Shown: one piece after another, positions 7,335 through 15,367 of the stretch | Layout of the letters: the number at the start of each line of letters is the position of its first letter | How positions within the stretch are numbered: the first letter of the stretch is position 1 | Source of the DNA: Methanoculleus marisnigri JR1 | GTDB lineage: Archaea > Halobacteriota > Methanomicrobia > Methanomicrobiales > Methanoculleaceae | NCBI RefSeq assembly: GCF_000015825.1 | Contig: NC_009051.1 | Location: 1,668,695-1,732,694 of the forward strand | Direction: 5' to 3' | DNA length: 64,000 nt | Notes under the pieces: generated by a model | What the model was told of the DNA's origin: nothing | Seen by the model: only the letters and a program-made list of their open reading frames with translations | Databases searched by the model: none | Position numbers and translations under genes: made by a program

Positions 7335-7706
7335 TCAGGCGGGGCCGGGAGGCTGCTGTTTACCTTCCAGCGCTCCCCTGATCTGCGAGGATAGCTGCTC
7401 GAACCTGCCCTGAAGCGCCTTCTCCTGCTTTTCGAGCGACTTGACGCGGAGTTCGAGCGTCTCGATACGCTCGTTTAAGGACGCGAGCACCTGCTCCTTG
7501 CTCTTCTGCATCATGACGCTGCCGACGTTCATGAAGACCGCCGCATCCTCGGGGACGTCGGCCAGATCCTCGACCGCGCGCCTGGCCTCGCGGATCGTCA
7601 GTTCATACTGCCCTTTCTGCGATACCACGGTCTGGAGCTGCTGCTGCATCTGCTGGAGCATCGCCAGCTGATTCTGTACTTTTGGCGGGATGTTTTCCAT
7701 ATTCAT
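7335..7706 (-). CDS. pfdB: Prefoldin beta subunit
   Basis: The 123-residue product is two long coiled-coil arms around a beta hairpin (VFMNVGSVMMQKSKEQVLASL), the beta-prefoldin layout. It assembles with alpha subunits into the hexameric holdase that passes unfolded proteins to the thermosome. The hydrophobic N-terminal arm is Gln/Leu-rich (NQLAMLQQMQQQLQTVV). The start is Met 7706 (MNMEN...) with GGAG just upstream; Met 7700 is possible. It lies downstream of the Rpo12-Brix-Pcc1 genes in the same direction, an arrangement common in Euryarchaeota. Confidence 0.93.
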   Translation of the reverse strand: MNMENIPPKVQNQLAMLQQMQQQLQTVVSQKGQYELTIREARRAVEDLADVPEDAAVFMNVGSVMMQKSKEQVLASLNERIETLELRVKSLEKQEKALQGRFEQLSSQIRGALEGKQQPPGPA

Positions 7707-7852
7707 CTACTCCTCGAATGAGACGAAGATCGGTAACGATATTTCGGGTGGCGGACAGCGGCCTTCCCGGCACCCTGCCCTTTCTCTACATGATAGGGGC
7801 GTGAAGGCCTTTAAATGTAAGGGTTCAAAGGAGTGGTTCCCGTCTCGTCCCC

Positions 7853-8107
7853 CTACGGGGCCGCATCGGACGGGACGGCAAGCTCCCGCATCTCGACGGC
7901 TATGGTGACCAGTCGCAGCCAGGTGTTCAGGGCCGCCCGGAGCGCGGGTATATCGGAGGCGGTCACCTCGAGGACGAGCATATCGTCGTCTGCGAGCCTG
8001 ACCCGGACGGACGACCGGTCACCCACGTCGCCCATCTCCTGGCAGACGGAGAGGTAGAGGGCACGGGCATCGGGGGTCGCGAACCGGAAACGAGCGGTAT
8101 GCGTCAT
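7853..8107 (-). CDS. pcc1: KEOPS complex subunit Pcc1
   Basis: The 84-residue product matches the CTAG/Pcc1 family: a small alpha-beta domain with RFRFATPDARALYLSV at the start and DIPALRAALNTWLRLVTIA at the dimer helix. Pcc1 is the dimerisation subunit of KEOPS, which makes threonylcarbamoyl-adenosine at position 37 of tRNAs. Its ATG overlaps the stop of the Brix gene (ATGA), so translation is coupled. The neighbours are also RNA-maturation and transcription genes, which fits. Confidence 0.88.
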   Translation of the reverse strand: MTHTARFRFATPDARALYLSVCQEMGDVGDRSSVRVRLADDDMLVLEVTASDIPALRAALNTWLRLVTIAVEMRELAVPSDAAP

Positions 8108-8508
8108 GAGGCCACCTTCAGGGTGTAGCGTCTCCGCTGCGTTCCGTCAAAGACGATCCGGTGTCCCGTAAGGGACTCCCCGGCAAACACGACGTCGACA
8201 TGATCCTTGAGCGCCTCGTACACGGGGCGATCCGAGACGAAAAGCCCGCGGGCGATCGCGCCGGGCCGCTCTTCGACGGCAAACGACCTGACACGGATCT
8301 CCACCACAGGCTCTCCGCCGTCATATACCAAAATCAGAAAAAAAGGACCGGATTTCGAGACGACCAGAACCGATCCGGCAAGGGAAAAAAGGTCGCCCAT
8401 GCCCGCTTTGCCGCGGGTGACGTACTCGGCGCCGATCGAGAACGCCAGATCCCGCGCAAGGGTGCGCACCTCGGGAACGGGTTTACGTGACGTCGTGACG
8501 ACCGTCAT
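8104..8508 (-). CDS. Archaeal Brix-domain rRNA biogenesis protein (Imp4-like)
   Basis: The 134-residue product begins [21 protein letters not shown], the conserved Brix/Imp4 opening for rRNA contact. It continues through the half-domain [16 protein letters not shown] found in archaeal single-domain Brix proteins. Its role is pre-rRNA processing or ribosome assembly, by family knowledge. Both ends overlap neighbours by four bases (ATGA with rpo12 upstream, ATGA with pcc1 downstream), defining a tight operon. Confidence 0.85.
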   Translation of the reverse strand: MTVVTTSRKPVPEVRTLARDLAFSIGAEYVTRGKAGMGDLFSLAGSVLVVSKSGPFFLILVYDGGEPVVEIRVRSFAVEERPGAIARGLFVSDRPVYEALKDHVDVVFAGESLTGHRIVFDGTQRRRYTLKVAS

Positions 8509-8636
8509 CGAGCCTTCAAATCTTTTATTCCGGCTCCGCGTTCCTTGAAGAGAATGCGGTGCCCACAGTAGGGACAGCGTATATTGACGTCGATTTCTAC
8601 TTTTTGTTTACAGCGAGCGCACTTATAGGCAGCCAC
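8505..8636 (-). CDS. rpoP: DNA-directed RNA polymerase subunit P (Rpo12)
   Basis: A short 43-residue gene read from GTG 8636: [17 protein letters not shown]..., then [16 protein letters not shown]. CxRC and CPYCG form the zinc ribbon of Rpo12, the counterpart of eukaryotic Rpb12, which helps open-complex formation. It starts six bases after the L37Ae stop and overlaps the Brix gene start by four. Length and motif match the family closely. Confidence 0.95.
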   Translation of the reverse strand: MAAYKCARCKQKVEIDVNIRCPYCGHRILFKERGAGIKDLKAR

Positions 8637-8642
8637 GACCGA

Positions 8643-8933
8643 TTAACCCTCCTTCTGCAGCGACCGCTCGATGCTCCGCGCGGCGACGCGCATCGCCGGC
8701 GTCTCCGGGACATAGCTGCCGCCTGCAAACTTGAACCCGCACTTGCGGCACGTCCAGATGCCTGTTCCCTCACGCTTGACCGCTTTCTGGTCGCAGCGGG
8801 GGCACGCATGGCTCGCGCGGGAGACCTTCTCGATCTGGTTGACTCTCTTCCGGATAAACCGGCCGTACCTCGGGCCGAAACGCCCGGAACTTCCGACTAC
8901 CCTGCCCTTTGCACTCTGTTTGCGACTTGCCAT
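8643..8933 (-). CDS. rpl37ae: 50S ribosomal protein L37Ae
   Basis: The 96-residue product has a basic N terminus (SRKQSAKGRVVGSSGRFGPRYG) and a C2-C2 zinc finger (ACPRCDQKAVKREGTGIWTC...CGFKFAGG) as in L37ae/eL43. A Shine-Dalgarno AGAGGTAC precedes ATG 8933, and a TATA-like CTATATTAATC lies farther upstream. This is therefore the likely first gene of the L37Ae-Rpo12-Brix-Pcc1 transcript. Confidence 0.96.
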   Translation of the reverse strand: MASRKQSAKGRVVGSSGRFGPRYGRFIRKRVNQIEKVSRASHACPRCDQKAVKREGTGIWTCRKCGFKFAGGSYVPETPAMRVAARSIERSLQKEG

Positions 8934-8988
8934 TTCGCGTACCTCTTGTATGTCCTCTAATTTTTGTGCTGTCGATTAATATAGTTAC

Positions 8989-9705
8989 TCACGACATCCG
9001 TTCGACGATCCGGGTCTCCGCATTCCCCTTGGAAACCTTGTTCACCAGGTCGTAGAACTCTTCCTGGATGCCCGCCGGAATTTTGACGACGGCGATCCAG
9101 GATCCGTCCTTCTGCCACTCTTCCCGCTCGAGCGATCCTGCGGTCGTGATCTCGTAGGCTCTCGCGGCATAATCCGCCGGGATCTTCACGGCGATCCGGA
9201 TCTCCTCGAACCGGATGGGGAGGAGCGGGCGGAGCGCCTTGACCACCTCTTTGACCTGCTCCTCGACGGACTTGAAGGGGTCGATGCTCACCCGCGCCTC
9301 TTCCATCGCAAGCTCGATGCGCTGCGGGGGGTGAGGGAACCCGGACTGCGGGTTGACGGCGTTCCTCGCGATGAACGTGACGACCCGGTTCCGCTTCTCC
9401 GCGATGAGATGGCGGCGCTGTTCGGAGGTGAGGTGGATCTCGCCCTTCCGGATGATCCGGAGCGCCGCCTCTTCGAACTCGGTCGTCTTGAAGACCTTCA
9501 GGAGAGCCTCCTCGGAGGCCCGTTCGGCATGGGCAGCGTTCGAAAAGATGGAATCGGCGGCAACGACCTCCTCCAGGTCGACGTCTTCGCCCTGCCGGAT
9601 GCGCATGGCCAGGTTGGGGTCGACAAGGACCTCGAACCGTTCTCCGTAACTTTCAAGCCGTGCTACTACTGCCTGGTCGAGAGGGATCATACAGATGACG
9701 CTCAC
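8989..9705 (-). CDS. Ribosome maturation protein SBDS/Sdo1
   Basis: The 238-residue product has the three SBDS domains. The N-terminal FYSH domain includes ARLESYGERFEVLVDPNLAMRIRQGE and the segment EQRRHLIAEKRNRVVTFIARNAVNPQSGFPHPPQRIE. A central helical domain and a C-terminal ferredoxin-like domain (IRFEEIRIAVKIPADYA) follow. With EF-2-like GTPases, SBDS releases anti-association factor aIF6 from the large subunit. Its ATG overlaps the psmA stop by four bases, the usual archaeal order psmA-sdo1. Confidence 0.95.
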   Translation of the reverse strand: MSVICMIPLDQAVVARLESYGERFEVLVDPNLAMRIRQGEDVDLEEVVAADSIFSNAAHAERASEEALLKVFKTTEFEEAALRIIRKGEIHLTSEQRRHLIAEKRNRVVTFIARNAVNPQSGFPHPPQRIELAMEEARVSIDPFKSVEEQVKEVVKALRPLLPIRFEEIRIAVKIPADYAARAYEITTAGSLEREEWQKDGSWIAVVKIPAGIQEEFYDLVNKVSKGNAETRIVERMS

Positions 9706-10424
9706 TCTTCGAACTGGTCGACGTATGCCTTTACCTCATCCTTCTCCATCTTCCGGAACTCCCCGGTCTCGATGGAGACGACGCCGATCTCGATGGCGCT
9801 CACGTCGAGCTTGCCCTCCGTCGCGGCGTGCAGGGCCTTGATTCCGAGCCTGATGGCGCCGGAGAAATCCGCATCCTCCTGGTACTCGTCCTCGAAGGTC
9901 TTTATGACCGCAGGACGTCCGGTTCCGATCCCGGTCGCCTTGTACTCGAGCAGCGTGCCGCTCGGATCGGTCTCGAAGAGCCGTGCCTCCCCGTCGCTGA
10001 CTCCTGCGATCAGGAGAGCGGTTCCGTAGGGGCGTGCACCGCCGAACTGGGTGTAGGTCTGCATGTGGTCGCAGAGTTTTTTCGCGAGAATCTCGACGTT
10101 GATCGGCTCGTTGTAGGAGACACGGTTGATCTGGGACTCAACTCGCGCCCGATCCACGAGAGACCGCGCATCGCCGACGAGGCCGGAGGACGCAACGCCG
10201 ATATGCGCGTCGATCTTGAAGATCTTCTCGATAGAAACCGGTTCGAGGAGCCGGGACGTCACCCTTTTATCGACGATCAGCACGACGCCTTCGCTGCACT
10301 TGATTCCGACGGCCGTCGTGCCTCGTTTCACCGCTTCTCTGGCGTACTCGACCTGGTAAAGCCTTCCGTCCGGGCTGAACACCGTGATTGCCCGGTCATA
10401 TCCCATCTGATATTGTGGTTGCAT
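9702..10424 (-). CDS. psmA: Proteasome alpha subunit
   Basis: The 240-residue product carries the alpha-subunit signature GYDRAITVFSPDGRLYQVEYAREAV, whose N-terminal helix gates the 20S barrel. It also has the fold's GVASSGLVGDARSLVDRAR. It lacks the catalytic N-terminal Thr, as expected for the structural outer ring. ATG 10424 shares one base with the stop of the upstream RNase P gene (TAATG), and the 3' end overlaps sdo1. No beta subunit is in the window. Confidence 0.97.
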   Translation of the reverse strand: MQPQYQMGYDRAITVFSPDGRLYQVEYAREAVKRGTTAVGIKCSEGVVLIVDKRVTSRLLEPVSIEKIFKIDAHIGVASSGLVGDARSLVDRARVESQINRVSYNEPINVEILAKKLCDHMQTYTQFGGARPYGTALLIAGVSDGEARLFETDPSGTLLEYKATGIGTGRPAVIKTFEDEYQEDADFSGAIRLGIKALHAATEGKLDVSAIEIGVVSIETGEFRKMEKDEVKAYVDQFEE

Positions 10425-10906
10425 TATCGTTCCTCCAAATCGGCTTCGGTGAAAAACAATGACTTCTGATGCTTAATACCTTTTTCAACCAAATCAACCT
10501 TTTGACGCGGATAGCGATAGACCGCAAAATAAGTTTCCCCGATCTTCACTTCCTCGTCTCCGGGAAGCTGGCGGATCGATCTCATCCGGCGCCGCAGTGC
10601 GTGAATCGTCCCCGAGGTGGCGACCGTCCGGAGGGCGATCCGCTCATCGGCGACTGCGGTGACCGTCGAAAGCGCGACGGCGACATCCTTCTCGGTTCCC
10701 CGGCGGCACCGGACGACGACATATCCCCCTTCACAGAAGACCACCGCGGGCTGCGCAAGACCGGCAGCCGCATCGCCGAGGAGCGAGGTCGCGGCCTCGA
10801 TGACCGCGAAGTACATCTGCTTCTGGTCTACCCGCGCCCTGTAGGGAAGGATCCGCGCCAGGATGTAGCGCCGCTTCGTCCGCATCGCCGGGGGTCTCGG
10901 TCTCAT
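10424..10906 (-). CDS. rnp2: Ribonuclease P protein component 2 (Pop5)
   Basis: The 160-residue product has the Pop5 core, from KRRYILARILPYRARVDQKQMYFAVIEAATSLLGD to CEGGYVVVRCRRGTEKDVAVAL and GTIHALRRR. It is a protein subunit of RNase P, which trims tRNA 5' leaders, and pairs with Rpp30, encoded just upstream with a four-base overlap. It has a longer C-terminal tail than many Pop5 proteins (about 40 residues, VKIGETYFAVYRYPRQ). Confidence 0.93.
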   Translation of the reverse strand: MRPRPPAMRTKRRYILARILPYRARVDQKQMYFAVIEAATSLLGDAAAGLAQPAVVFCEGGYVVVRCRRGTEKDVAVALSTVTAVADERIALRTVATSGTIHALRRRMRSIRQLPGDEEVKIGETYFAVYRYPRQKVDLVEKGIKHQKSLFFTEADLEER

Positions 10907-11547
10907 TCGACCACCCTCACGGGCCGGTGCGGCTCGATGAGCCGGCCGATGGACGAGAGCGCTTCGGTTACTTCCGCCCCGGTCATCTCGAAGAGTGCGC
11001 AGAGACCGTGGATCTCGCGAATAGATCGCTGCCCGAGTATCGAGCGGGCATCGGACGAAATCGTCAGCGGGAAGCCGTATCGCCGCTGCAATGAGAGGAC
11101 GTCCGCATACCGCTGCAGCGCCCTCTGGCGCTTCGTCCCGCGAAGGTAGATGATGGGAGCCATCGAGATGTCCACCGCGACGCCCTGCTCGGCCGCCGTC
11201 CTTGCGGCGACGTGATCGAAGGCGTTTCTCCGGGTGGCGTGGATGCTCCTGACGACGCTCACCTCTCTGACGGAGACGACCGCCCGGTTGAAGGAGATAT
11301 CCCCGGCGTCGACGTAGACGATATCGGCCCGCCGGACGGCGGGATCGCGCACCCTCTTCAGAACTTCCTTTACGGACGCGGCACCGATCACGGCACCCCG
11401 GAGAACCTCGACGCCGGATGACCGACAGGCGGCATCCCCGATAACGACGGCGCTGTCGAACCCGATTTCTGCCGCTTCGAGCGCCATCCGCGCAACCGTC
11501 GAGTCACCGGCAGGATAGGGATGTATACCGGCGTCTGTGATCTTCAT
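10903..11547 (-). CDS. rnp3: Ribonuclease P protein component 3 (Rpp30)
   Basis: The 214-residue product is a PHP-like TIM barrel of the Rpp30 family: MKITDAGIHPYPAGDS, ADIVYVDAGDISFNRAVV, ARTAAEQGVAVDISMAPI and LTISSDARSILGQRS. Rpp30 forms a heterotetramer with Pop5 in archaeal RNase P. A TATA-like TAAATACCC about 28 bases ahead of ATG 11547 overlaps the end of the L15e gene, so a separate leaderless promoter for the rnp3-rnp2-psmA-sdo1 operon is plausible. Confidence 0.93.
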   Translation of the reverse strand: MKITDAGIHPYPAGDSTVARMALEAAEIGFDSAVVIGDAACRSSGVEVLRGAVIGAASVKEVLKRVRDPAVRRADIVYVDAGDISFNRAVVSVREVSVVRSIHATRRNAFDHVAARTAAEQGVAVDISMAPIIYLRGTKRQRALQRYADVLSLQRRYGFPLTISSDARSILGQRSIREIHGLCALFEMTGAEVTEALSSIGRLIEPHRPVRVVE

Positions 11548-11563
11548 CGTAGGTAGGCCGTAT

Positions 11564-11580
11564 GAAAAAAAGGGTATTTA
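11564..11580 (-). promoter_or_regulatory. Possible internal promoter/terminator between rpl15e and rnp3
   Basis: On the minus strand TAAATACCC is followed by a T7 run immediately after the L15e stop, 17-33 bases before the rnp3 ATG. The first part fits a TATA box for rnp3; the T-run fits termination of the L15e message. Both readings are inference. Confidence 0.4.
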
Positions 11581-12168
11581 TTTGCCGCGGTTCGCGTGGG
11601 AACGTATGCTCGGGCGCGTCTTCTCGGTTCCACGTCCGCGCGTCCGCATCCCGCGGCCCTTCATGCCGGCGGAGGTCTTGCCGCGTTCCGCCCGGCCCCG
11701 GTGAACCGGGTTCGCCAGCCACGCGAGGTTGCGGTCGCTCTTGATCGAAGGGTGGTGCCCGTCGACCAGGATGACCTCGAACCACTTGGAGCGGCCGTCC
11801 TCACCAACCCAGTAGGAGTTCAGGGCCTCCATGTTCGGGAACTTGCGGGATGCGCGCTCCTCGGCCATGCGCTGCAGGCTCTTTGCGGGAGTCAGCCGGC
11901 GCATACCCATGCGTGCGGATCTGCGCCCGCGGGTGTACCGGGGTTTCCTCCGGCCGCCGCGGCGGATCTTGACCCGCACGACGACGATTCCCTGCTTGGC
12001 CTTGTAGCCGAGCGACCGGGCCCGGTCGATCCGGGTCGGGTGCTCCACGCGCACGATACTCCCTTCGCGCCGCCAGGTCTGGAGCCGCTCCCAGAGGAGG
12101 GCTTTCACTTCCGACCGGTCGGGCCGCTTCCATGCCTCGCGTACGTAGGCATACATCGATTTTGCCAT
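11578..12168 (-). CDS. rpl15e: 50S ribosomal protein L15e
   Basis: The product from ATG 12168 has 196 residues: [43 protein letters not shown], and a very basic C terminus ([25 protein letters not shown]) that reaches into rRNA. The frame stays open to 12255, but GAGGTGAT lies correctly before 12168 and L15e proteins begin MAKS or MARS. It heads the RNase P/proteasome block. Confidence 0.96.
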
Positions 12169-12331
12169 GTTTAGAATCACCTCAGGTTCAGCGTTTCCGC
12201 CACATTCCTTTTCGGGACGTATCCCGTGGTTCCTAACAGGTTGACGGGAGCGCAAATAAAGGATTCCCCCGGGGTCCCGCGCCCACCGGGGGCTCCGGTA
12301 TATTGACCCTCCTTATTCTGGTATTTCACCT

Positions 12332-12552
12332 CACGCGAAGAGCGCGAAGCCGCGAAGTACGACTTTCCCGAAGGGAAAGGAGTTCGAGCACCGCCAGTGC
12401 GAAGTGCGACGTTCCGTAGGAACAGAGCTTGAGAAACCCGAAGGGTTTCGAAGTGCGATCTCCCCGTAGGGGAGGGAGGGTGAGAAGCATCAGACATCTC
12501 AGGGAATCCGCCAACAGCCAACCGATCTTCGCGTTCTTCGCGGCTTCGCGTG
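12332..12552 (+). repeat. Hairpin array bounded by CACGCGAAG-type inverted repeats
   Basis: The ends at 12332-12357 and 12527-12552 are about 26-base imperfect inverted repeats built from CGCGAAG words, starting CACGCGAAG. Inside are five consecutive stem-loops: 12363-12379 (CTTTCCC-GAA-GGGAAAG), 12389-12399 (CACC/GGTG type with one mismatch), 12411-12423 (GTTCC-GTA-GGAAC), 12433-12449 (GAAACCC-GAA-GGGTTTC) and 12460-12474 (CTCCCC-GTA-GGGGAG). Flanks alternate between GTGCGA...GAGC and GAG...CGAAG. It lies between rpl15e and moaC and has no reading frame of its own. Confidence 0.8.
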
Positions 12553-12605
12553 ATGCCGGATCCTTCACACGAAGGGGCATGTGGGAAGATCGATCCCGCA
12601 GTGCC

Positions 12606-13100
12606 CTACACGCCCTTGCGTTTCTCCACGACGCGGATGGCATCCATCCGGGTGACCGGATACTGTCCGTTCTCGTCTTTCTCCGCCGACTTGACCATGT
12701 CCCAGACGGTGAGAAGGGCGACGGAGACGCCGGTGAGCGCTTCCATCTCGACGCCCGTCCGCCCGTAGGACCTGACACGGGCGGTCGCCTCGATGTAGCC
12801 GTCGCCCTCTTCGAAGTCGATGGTGATGCCCCCGAGCGGTATGGGGTGGCACATGGGGATGAGGCGCGGCGTGTCTTTCACCGCGAGGGTTGCCGCCACC
12901 CGTGCGGTCGCCAAAACGTTGCCCTTGACCGCGGTTCCTTCCCGGATGGCGCGGAGCGTCTCGCTCCGGAGGTAGATCCTGCCGCTCGCAACCGCTTCCC
13001 GGGTGACCTCGCTCTTTGCAGAGATGTCCACCATCTGTGCGCGGTCGTTCTCGATGTGGGTGAAGACCGGGGTCTTGCCGTGTTCGCCGGACTCGCTCAT
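12606..13100 (-). CDS. moaC: Cyclic pyranopterin monophosphate synthase (MoaC)
   Basis: The 164-residue product converts the 3',8-cyclo-dihydro-GTP product of MoaA to cyclic pyranopterin monophosphate in molybdopterin synthesis. Conserved elements are VDISAKSEVTREAVASG, KGNVLATARVAATLAVKDT, LIPMCHPIPL (the MCHP substrate loop) and TGVEMEALTGVSVALLTVWDMVK. Molybdopterin or tungstopterin is needed for formylmethanofuran dehydrogenase in methanogens. It stands alone between a hairpin element and the nnr gene. Confidence 0.96.
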   Translation of the reverse strand: MSESGEHGKTPVFTHIENDRAQMVDISAKSEVTREAVASGRIYLRSETLRAIREGTAVKGNVLATARVAATLAVKDTPRLIPMCHPIPLGGITIDFEEGDGYIEATARVRSYGRTGVEMEALTGVSVALLTVWDMVKSAEKDENGQYPVTRMDAIRVVEKRKGV

Positions 13101-13158
13101 GTGTATCGCAGGAGATCTTCTCTCTTTTAAGGGATAAAAGAAGGCGGCTATCGGCAGT

Positions 13159-14562
13159 TCATTCGGGTGCGGGGTGCCGGAAGAGAATTTCCGGGATGTA
13201 GCCGGGCATATCGGTCGCGAGCATGCCTTCCCCGTGCTCCCCTGCGGCGAGCATGCCGGCCCTGCCGTTGACGTACGCGGCGATGCAGGCGGCCTCGAAC
13301 GCGGGAATCCGGCAGAAGAGCGCGCCTGCGATGCCGGCTAGGAGGTCGCCCGTCCCGCCGGTGGTCATGGCGGGAGTTCCGGTCCGGTTGAACCTGACCC
13401 GCGACCCGTCGGATACGACATCGACCGGGCCCTTGAGCAGGATGGTCCCCGCCGTCGCGGCGGCCTTCGCGCACCGGCCGCGCGCCGCAAGGTCCGCCGG
13501 GGGCTCCGTCCCGGTTATCCGGGCGAACTCGCCCGCGTGCGGGGTGTAGATCGTCTCCCTCGCCGCCGGCAGGGGCAGGGCGAGCGCGTCGGCATCGAAT
13601 ACCGCCCGCTTCGCCGCCTCGGCGACGGCGAGCACGACGTCGTGGCTCTCCTTCCCAAGGCCCATCCCGCAGACGACCACGTCCGCCCGGTCGACGAGGG
13701 AGAGGATCGTTTCCAGGTGGTCGCCGGTGATCGCCTTCCCTTCCAGCCGCTCGTAGATCAGGTCGGGCATGGGGACGTAGGCGGGTGAGGCGACCCGCAC
13801 GATGTCGGCCCCGGCGCGGAGCGCCCCCATCGCCGCGATGTAGGGCGCCCCCTGGTAGGGCCCGCCCCCGACGACGAGCACCTCGCCGCCGGCGCCTTTG
13901 TGAGCCCCCTCTGCCCGGGCCGGGACGAGCGTGAGGTCTCCGGGGCCGGTGAATATCTCCGCCTCGAGCGGGATGCCGATATCCGCGACGTCCGCGCCTT
14001 CCACCTTCGGCCGGTGGAACGAGAGAATCCGGCTCGCACGGATGCCGGGAGTGGGGACGTCGACGGCGATGACGGGCGAGCCGCTCGCGTTCGCCCGGGC
14101 AACGAGGGACGCGAGCGGCTCCCGCACCGCACCCGACGCCCCGGTGCCGAGCATGGCGTCAATGATGACATCGGCGTCGTCAAAGAGGCGGGAGAGCCCC
14201 TCGACATCTGCGGCGCACCGGACGGGGTGAAGAGATACGGAGCAGTGCCGGAGGAGAGCGAGCTGGGCGGCGGCAGAGGGAGTCGTCGAGCCGTAGTCGG
14301 GGTAGACGACGTCGACCGAATCAAGGTGCTGGAGGTAGCGGGCCGCCACCATCCCGTCGCCGCCGTTGTTCCCCCTCCCGCAGAGTACGAGGACGCGGGA
14401 GGGACCGCGGGCGAGGACGGCATCCGCGACCGCCCGGCCGGCGCTCTCCATCATCAAAAGCGACGGCTGGCCGAGCGCGACGGCGTTCCCTTCGACCGCT
14501 CTCATCCGGCCGGCGTCGATCGTGCCGGTCTCCAGAAATTCCCGCATATCGTTTGTCGCCAT
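13159..14562 (-). CDS. nnr: Bifunctional NAD(P)HX epimerase / ADP-dependent NAD(P)HX dehydratase
   Basis: The product from ATG 14562 has 467 residues, with GGAGGT in the right place upstream. The N-terminal YjeF_N half (about 1-210) has VLCGRGNNGGDGMVAARYL and epimerises damaged hydrated NAD(P)H. The C-terminal ribokinase-like half (about 220-467) has VLVVGGGPYQGAP, YTPHAGEFARITG and MTTGGTGDLLAGI, with the catalytic Asp in GTGD, and dehydrates the S form. Fusion of both halves is usual in prokaryotes. The upstream 800 bases, shared with the divergent DHH gene, are filled by two repeat elements. Confidence 0.95.
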   Translation of the reverse strand: MATNDMREFLETGTIDAGRMRAVEGNAVALGQPSLLMMESAGRAVADAVLARGPSRVLVLCGRGNNGGDGMVAARYLQHLDSVDVVYPDYGSTTPSAAAQLALLRHCSVSLHPVRCAADVEGLSRLFDDADVIIDAMLGTGASGAVREPLASLVARANASGSPVIAVDVPTPGIRASRILSFHRPKVEGADVADIGIPLEAEIFTGPGDLTLVPARAEGAHKGAGGEVLVVGGGPYQGAPYIAAMGALRAGADIVRVASPAYVPMPDLIYERLEGKAITGDHLETILSLVDRADVVVCGMGLGKESHDVVLAVAEAAKRAVFDADALALPLPAARETIYTPHAGEFARITGTEPPADLAARGRCAKAAATAGTILLKGPVDVVSDGSRVRFNRTGTPAMTTGGTGDLLAGIAGALFCRIPAFEAACIAAYVNGRAGMLAAGEHGEGMLATDMPGYIPEILFRHPAPE

Positions 14563-14725
14563 GTTCTGTACCTCCAGGAGCGTTGTCTGATCGGTGCTTG
14601 GCGTTTCTTTCTTAGATAGTTTTAGTTTCTGACCGGGGATGCGCCGGGGAGGCTGTTGGTTTAAAGCGGCGTCGACAGGCGACACCCACTGGTGCTTACG
14701 CTCATTCTCGGTTGCACGTGCCCAT
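14563..14725. other. Intergenic stretch before the repeat elements
   Basis: About 160 bases upstream of nnr holding its ribosome-binding site and, farther out, an AT-richer tract (TTCTTTCTTAGATAG) that may hold its promoter. No gene is seen. Confidence 0.4.
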
Positions 14726-15020
14726 ACACGGATTCCCACCGGATATCGCCATTGGGGGAACGACCGTCCGCAGGAGCGACAGTTCACTAGAACTGGAGCG
14801 TGAGCACCGAAGGTGCGAAGAACCGGCGCTCGACCACCGTCAGGTGCGAGGTGCGAACGGAGTGAGCATGAGAAGACCGAATGTCCTCGAGGGGGAGCAT
14901 CCCCCCTCCCCTGTCTTTATCTCATAAAACTCTACTTGTGACCCCCACCGCCCGCGCTTCGCGCTCCTCCCGCCCCCAAGGGGGCGGGCAGTGCGTGGCG
15001 ATACTCCCACGAAATCCGTA
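14726..15020 (+). mobile_element. Composite foldback (MITE-like) element, copy A
   Basis: The left end reads ACACGGATTCCCACC then GGATATCGCCATTGGGGG. The right end (14989-15020) reads GTGCGTGGCGATA...GAAATCCGT, the approximate reverse complement of the left end. Inside are hairpins such as AGTTC-ACTA-GAACT, CACC-GAA-GGTG and CACC-GTCA-GGTG with GTGCGA/GGAGC/GAG flanks, then a GGGGGAGCATCCCCC palindrome followed by TCCCCTGTCTTTATC. The right arm is GC-rich with further palindromes (CGCGCTTCGCGC, CGCCCCCAAGGGGGCG). No coding capacity and no clear target duplication. It sits in the nnr/DHH divergent region. Confidence 0.75.
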
Positions 15021-15071
15021 ACCCCGGAGCGGGCCGGGACGCCGCACTTCCTCTAACATCTTCTCGGACGG

Positions 15072-15246
15072 TGGACCGTGGGGGTATCGCCGTTGGGGGT
15101 GGGGCTGACGGGGAGGGGGCAAGACCCCCTCCCCTGTCTCTACCCGCAAGACTGTACCTGTGCCCCCACTCGAAGGCCTCCGGCCTCCTCCCCCTTCCTG
15201 CTGGGCGGGGGCAGTTCCCGGGCGTTGCCGGTGGGAATCCGTGCAC
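15072..15246 (+). mobile_element. Composite foldback (MITE-like) element, copy B (short)
   Basis: The left end GTGGACCGTG...TATCGCCGTTGGGGG and the right end (15220-15246, GCGTTGCCGGTGGGAATCCGTG) are related to the termini of copy A. The centre has GGGGAGGGGG...CCCCCTCCCC then TGTCTCTACC, and the right arm has GGCCTCCGGCCTCCTCCCCC. This copy lacks the hairpin array. It is joined to copy A by a linker (CCGGAGCGGGCCGGGAC, about 15023-15040) that recurs between two elements at 25.3 kb. Confidence 0.7.
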
Positions 15247-15367
15247 AGGTTTGCACGATCAAACGGGCTTGAGCCCCTCCCTCATGGGATCCTGCCTGCA
15301 TCCACCTCTCGAACATCGTCAACCCCTCACACTCCCATGCATTATTGACCCTTCACCACCCACTACT

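Noticed and set aside
15071-15367. N-terminal extension of the DHH phosphoesterase
   Set aside because: It translates repeat element B and its neighbourhood; conserved sequence starts only after 15368.
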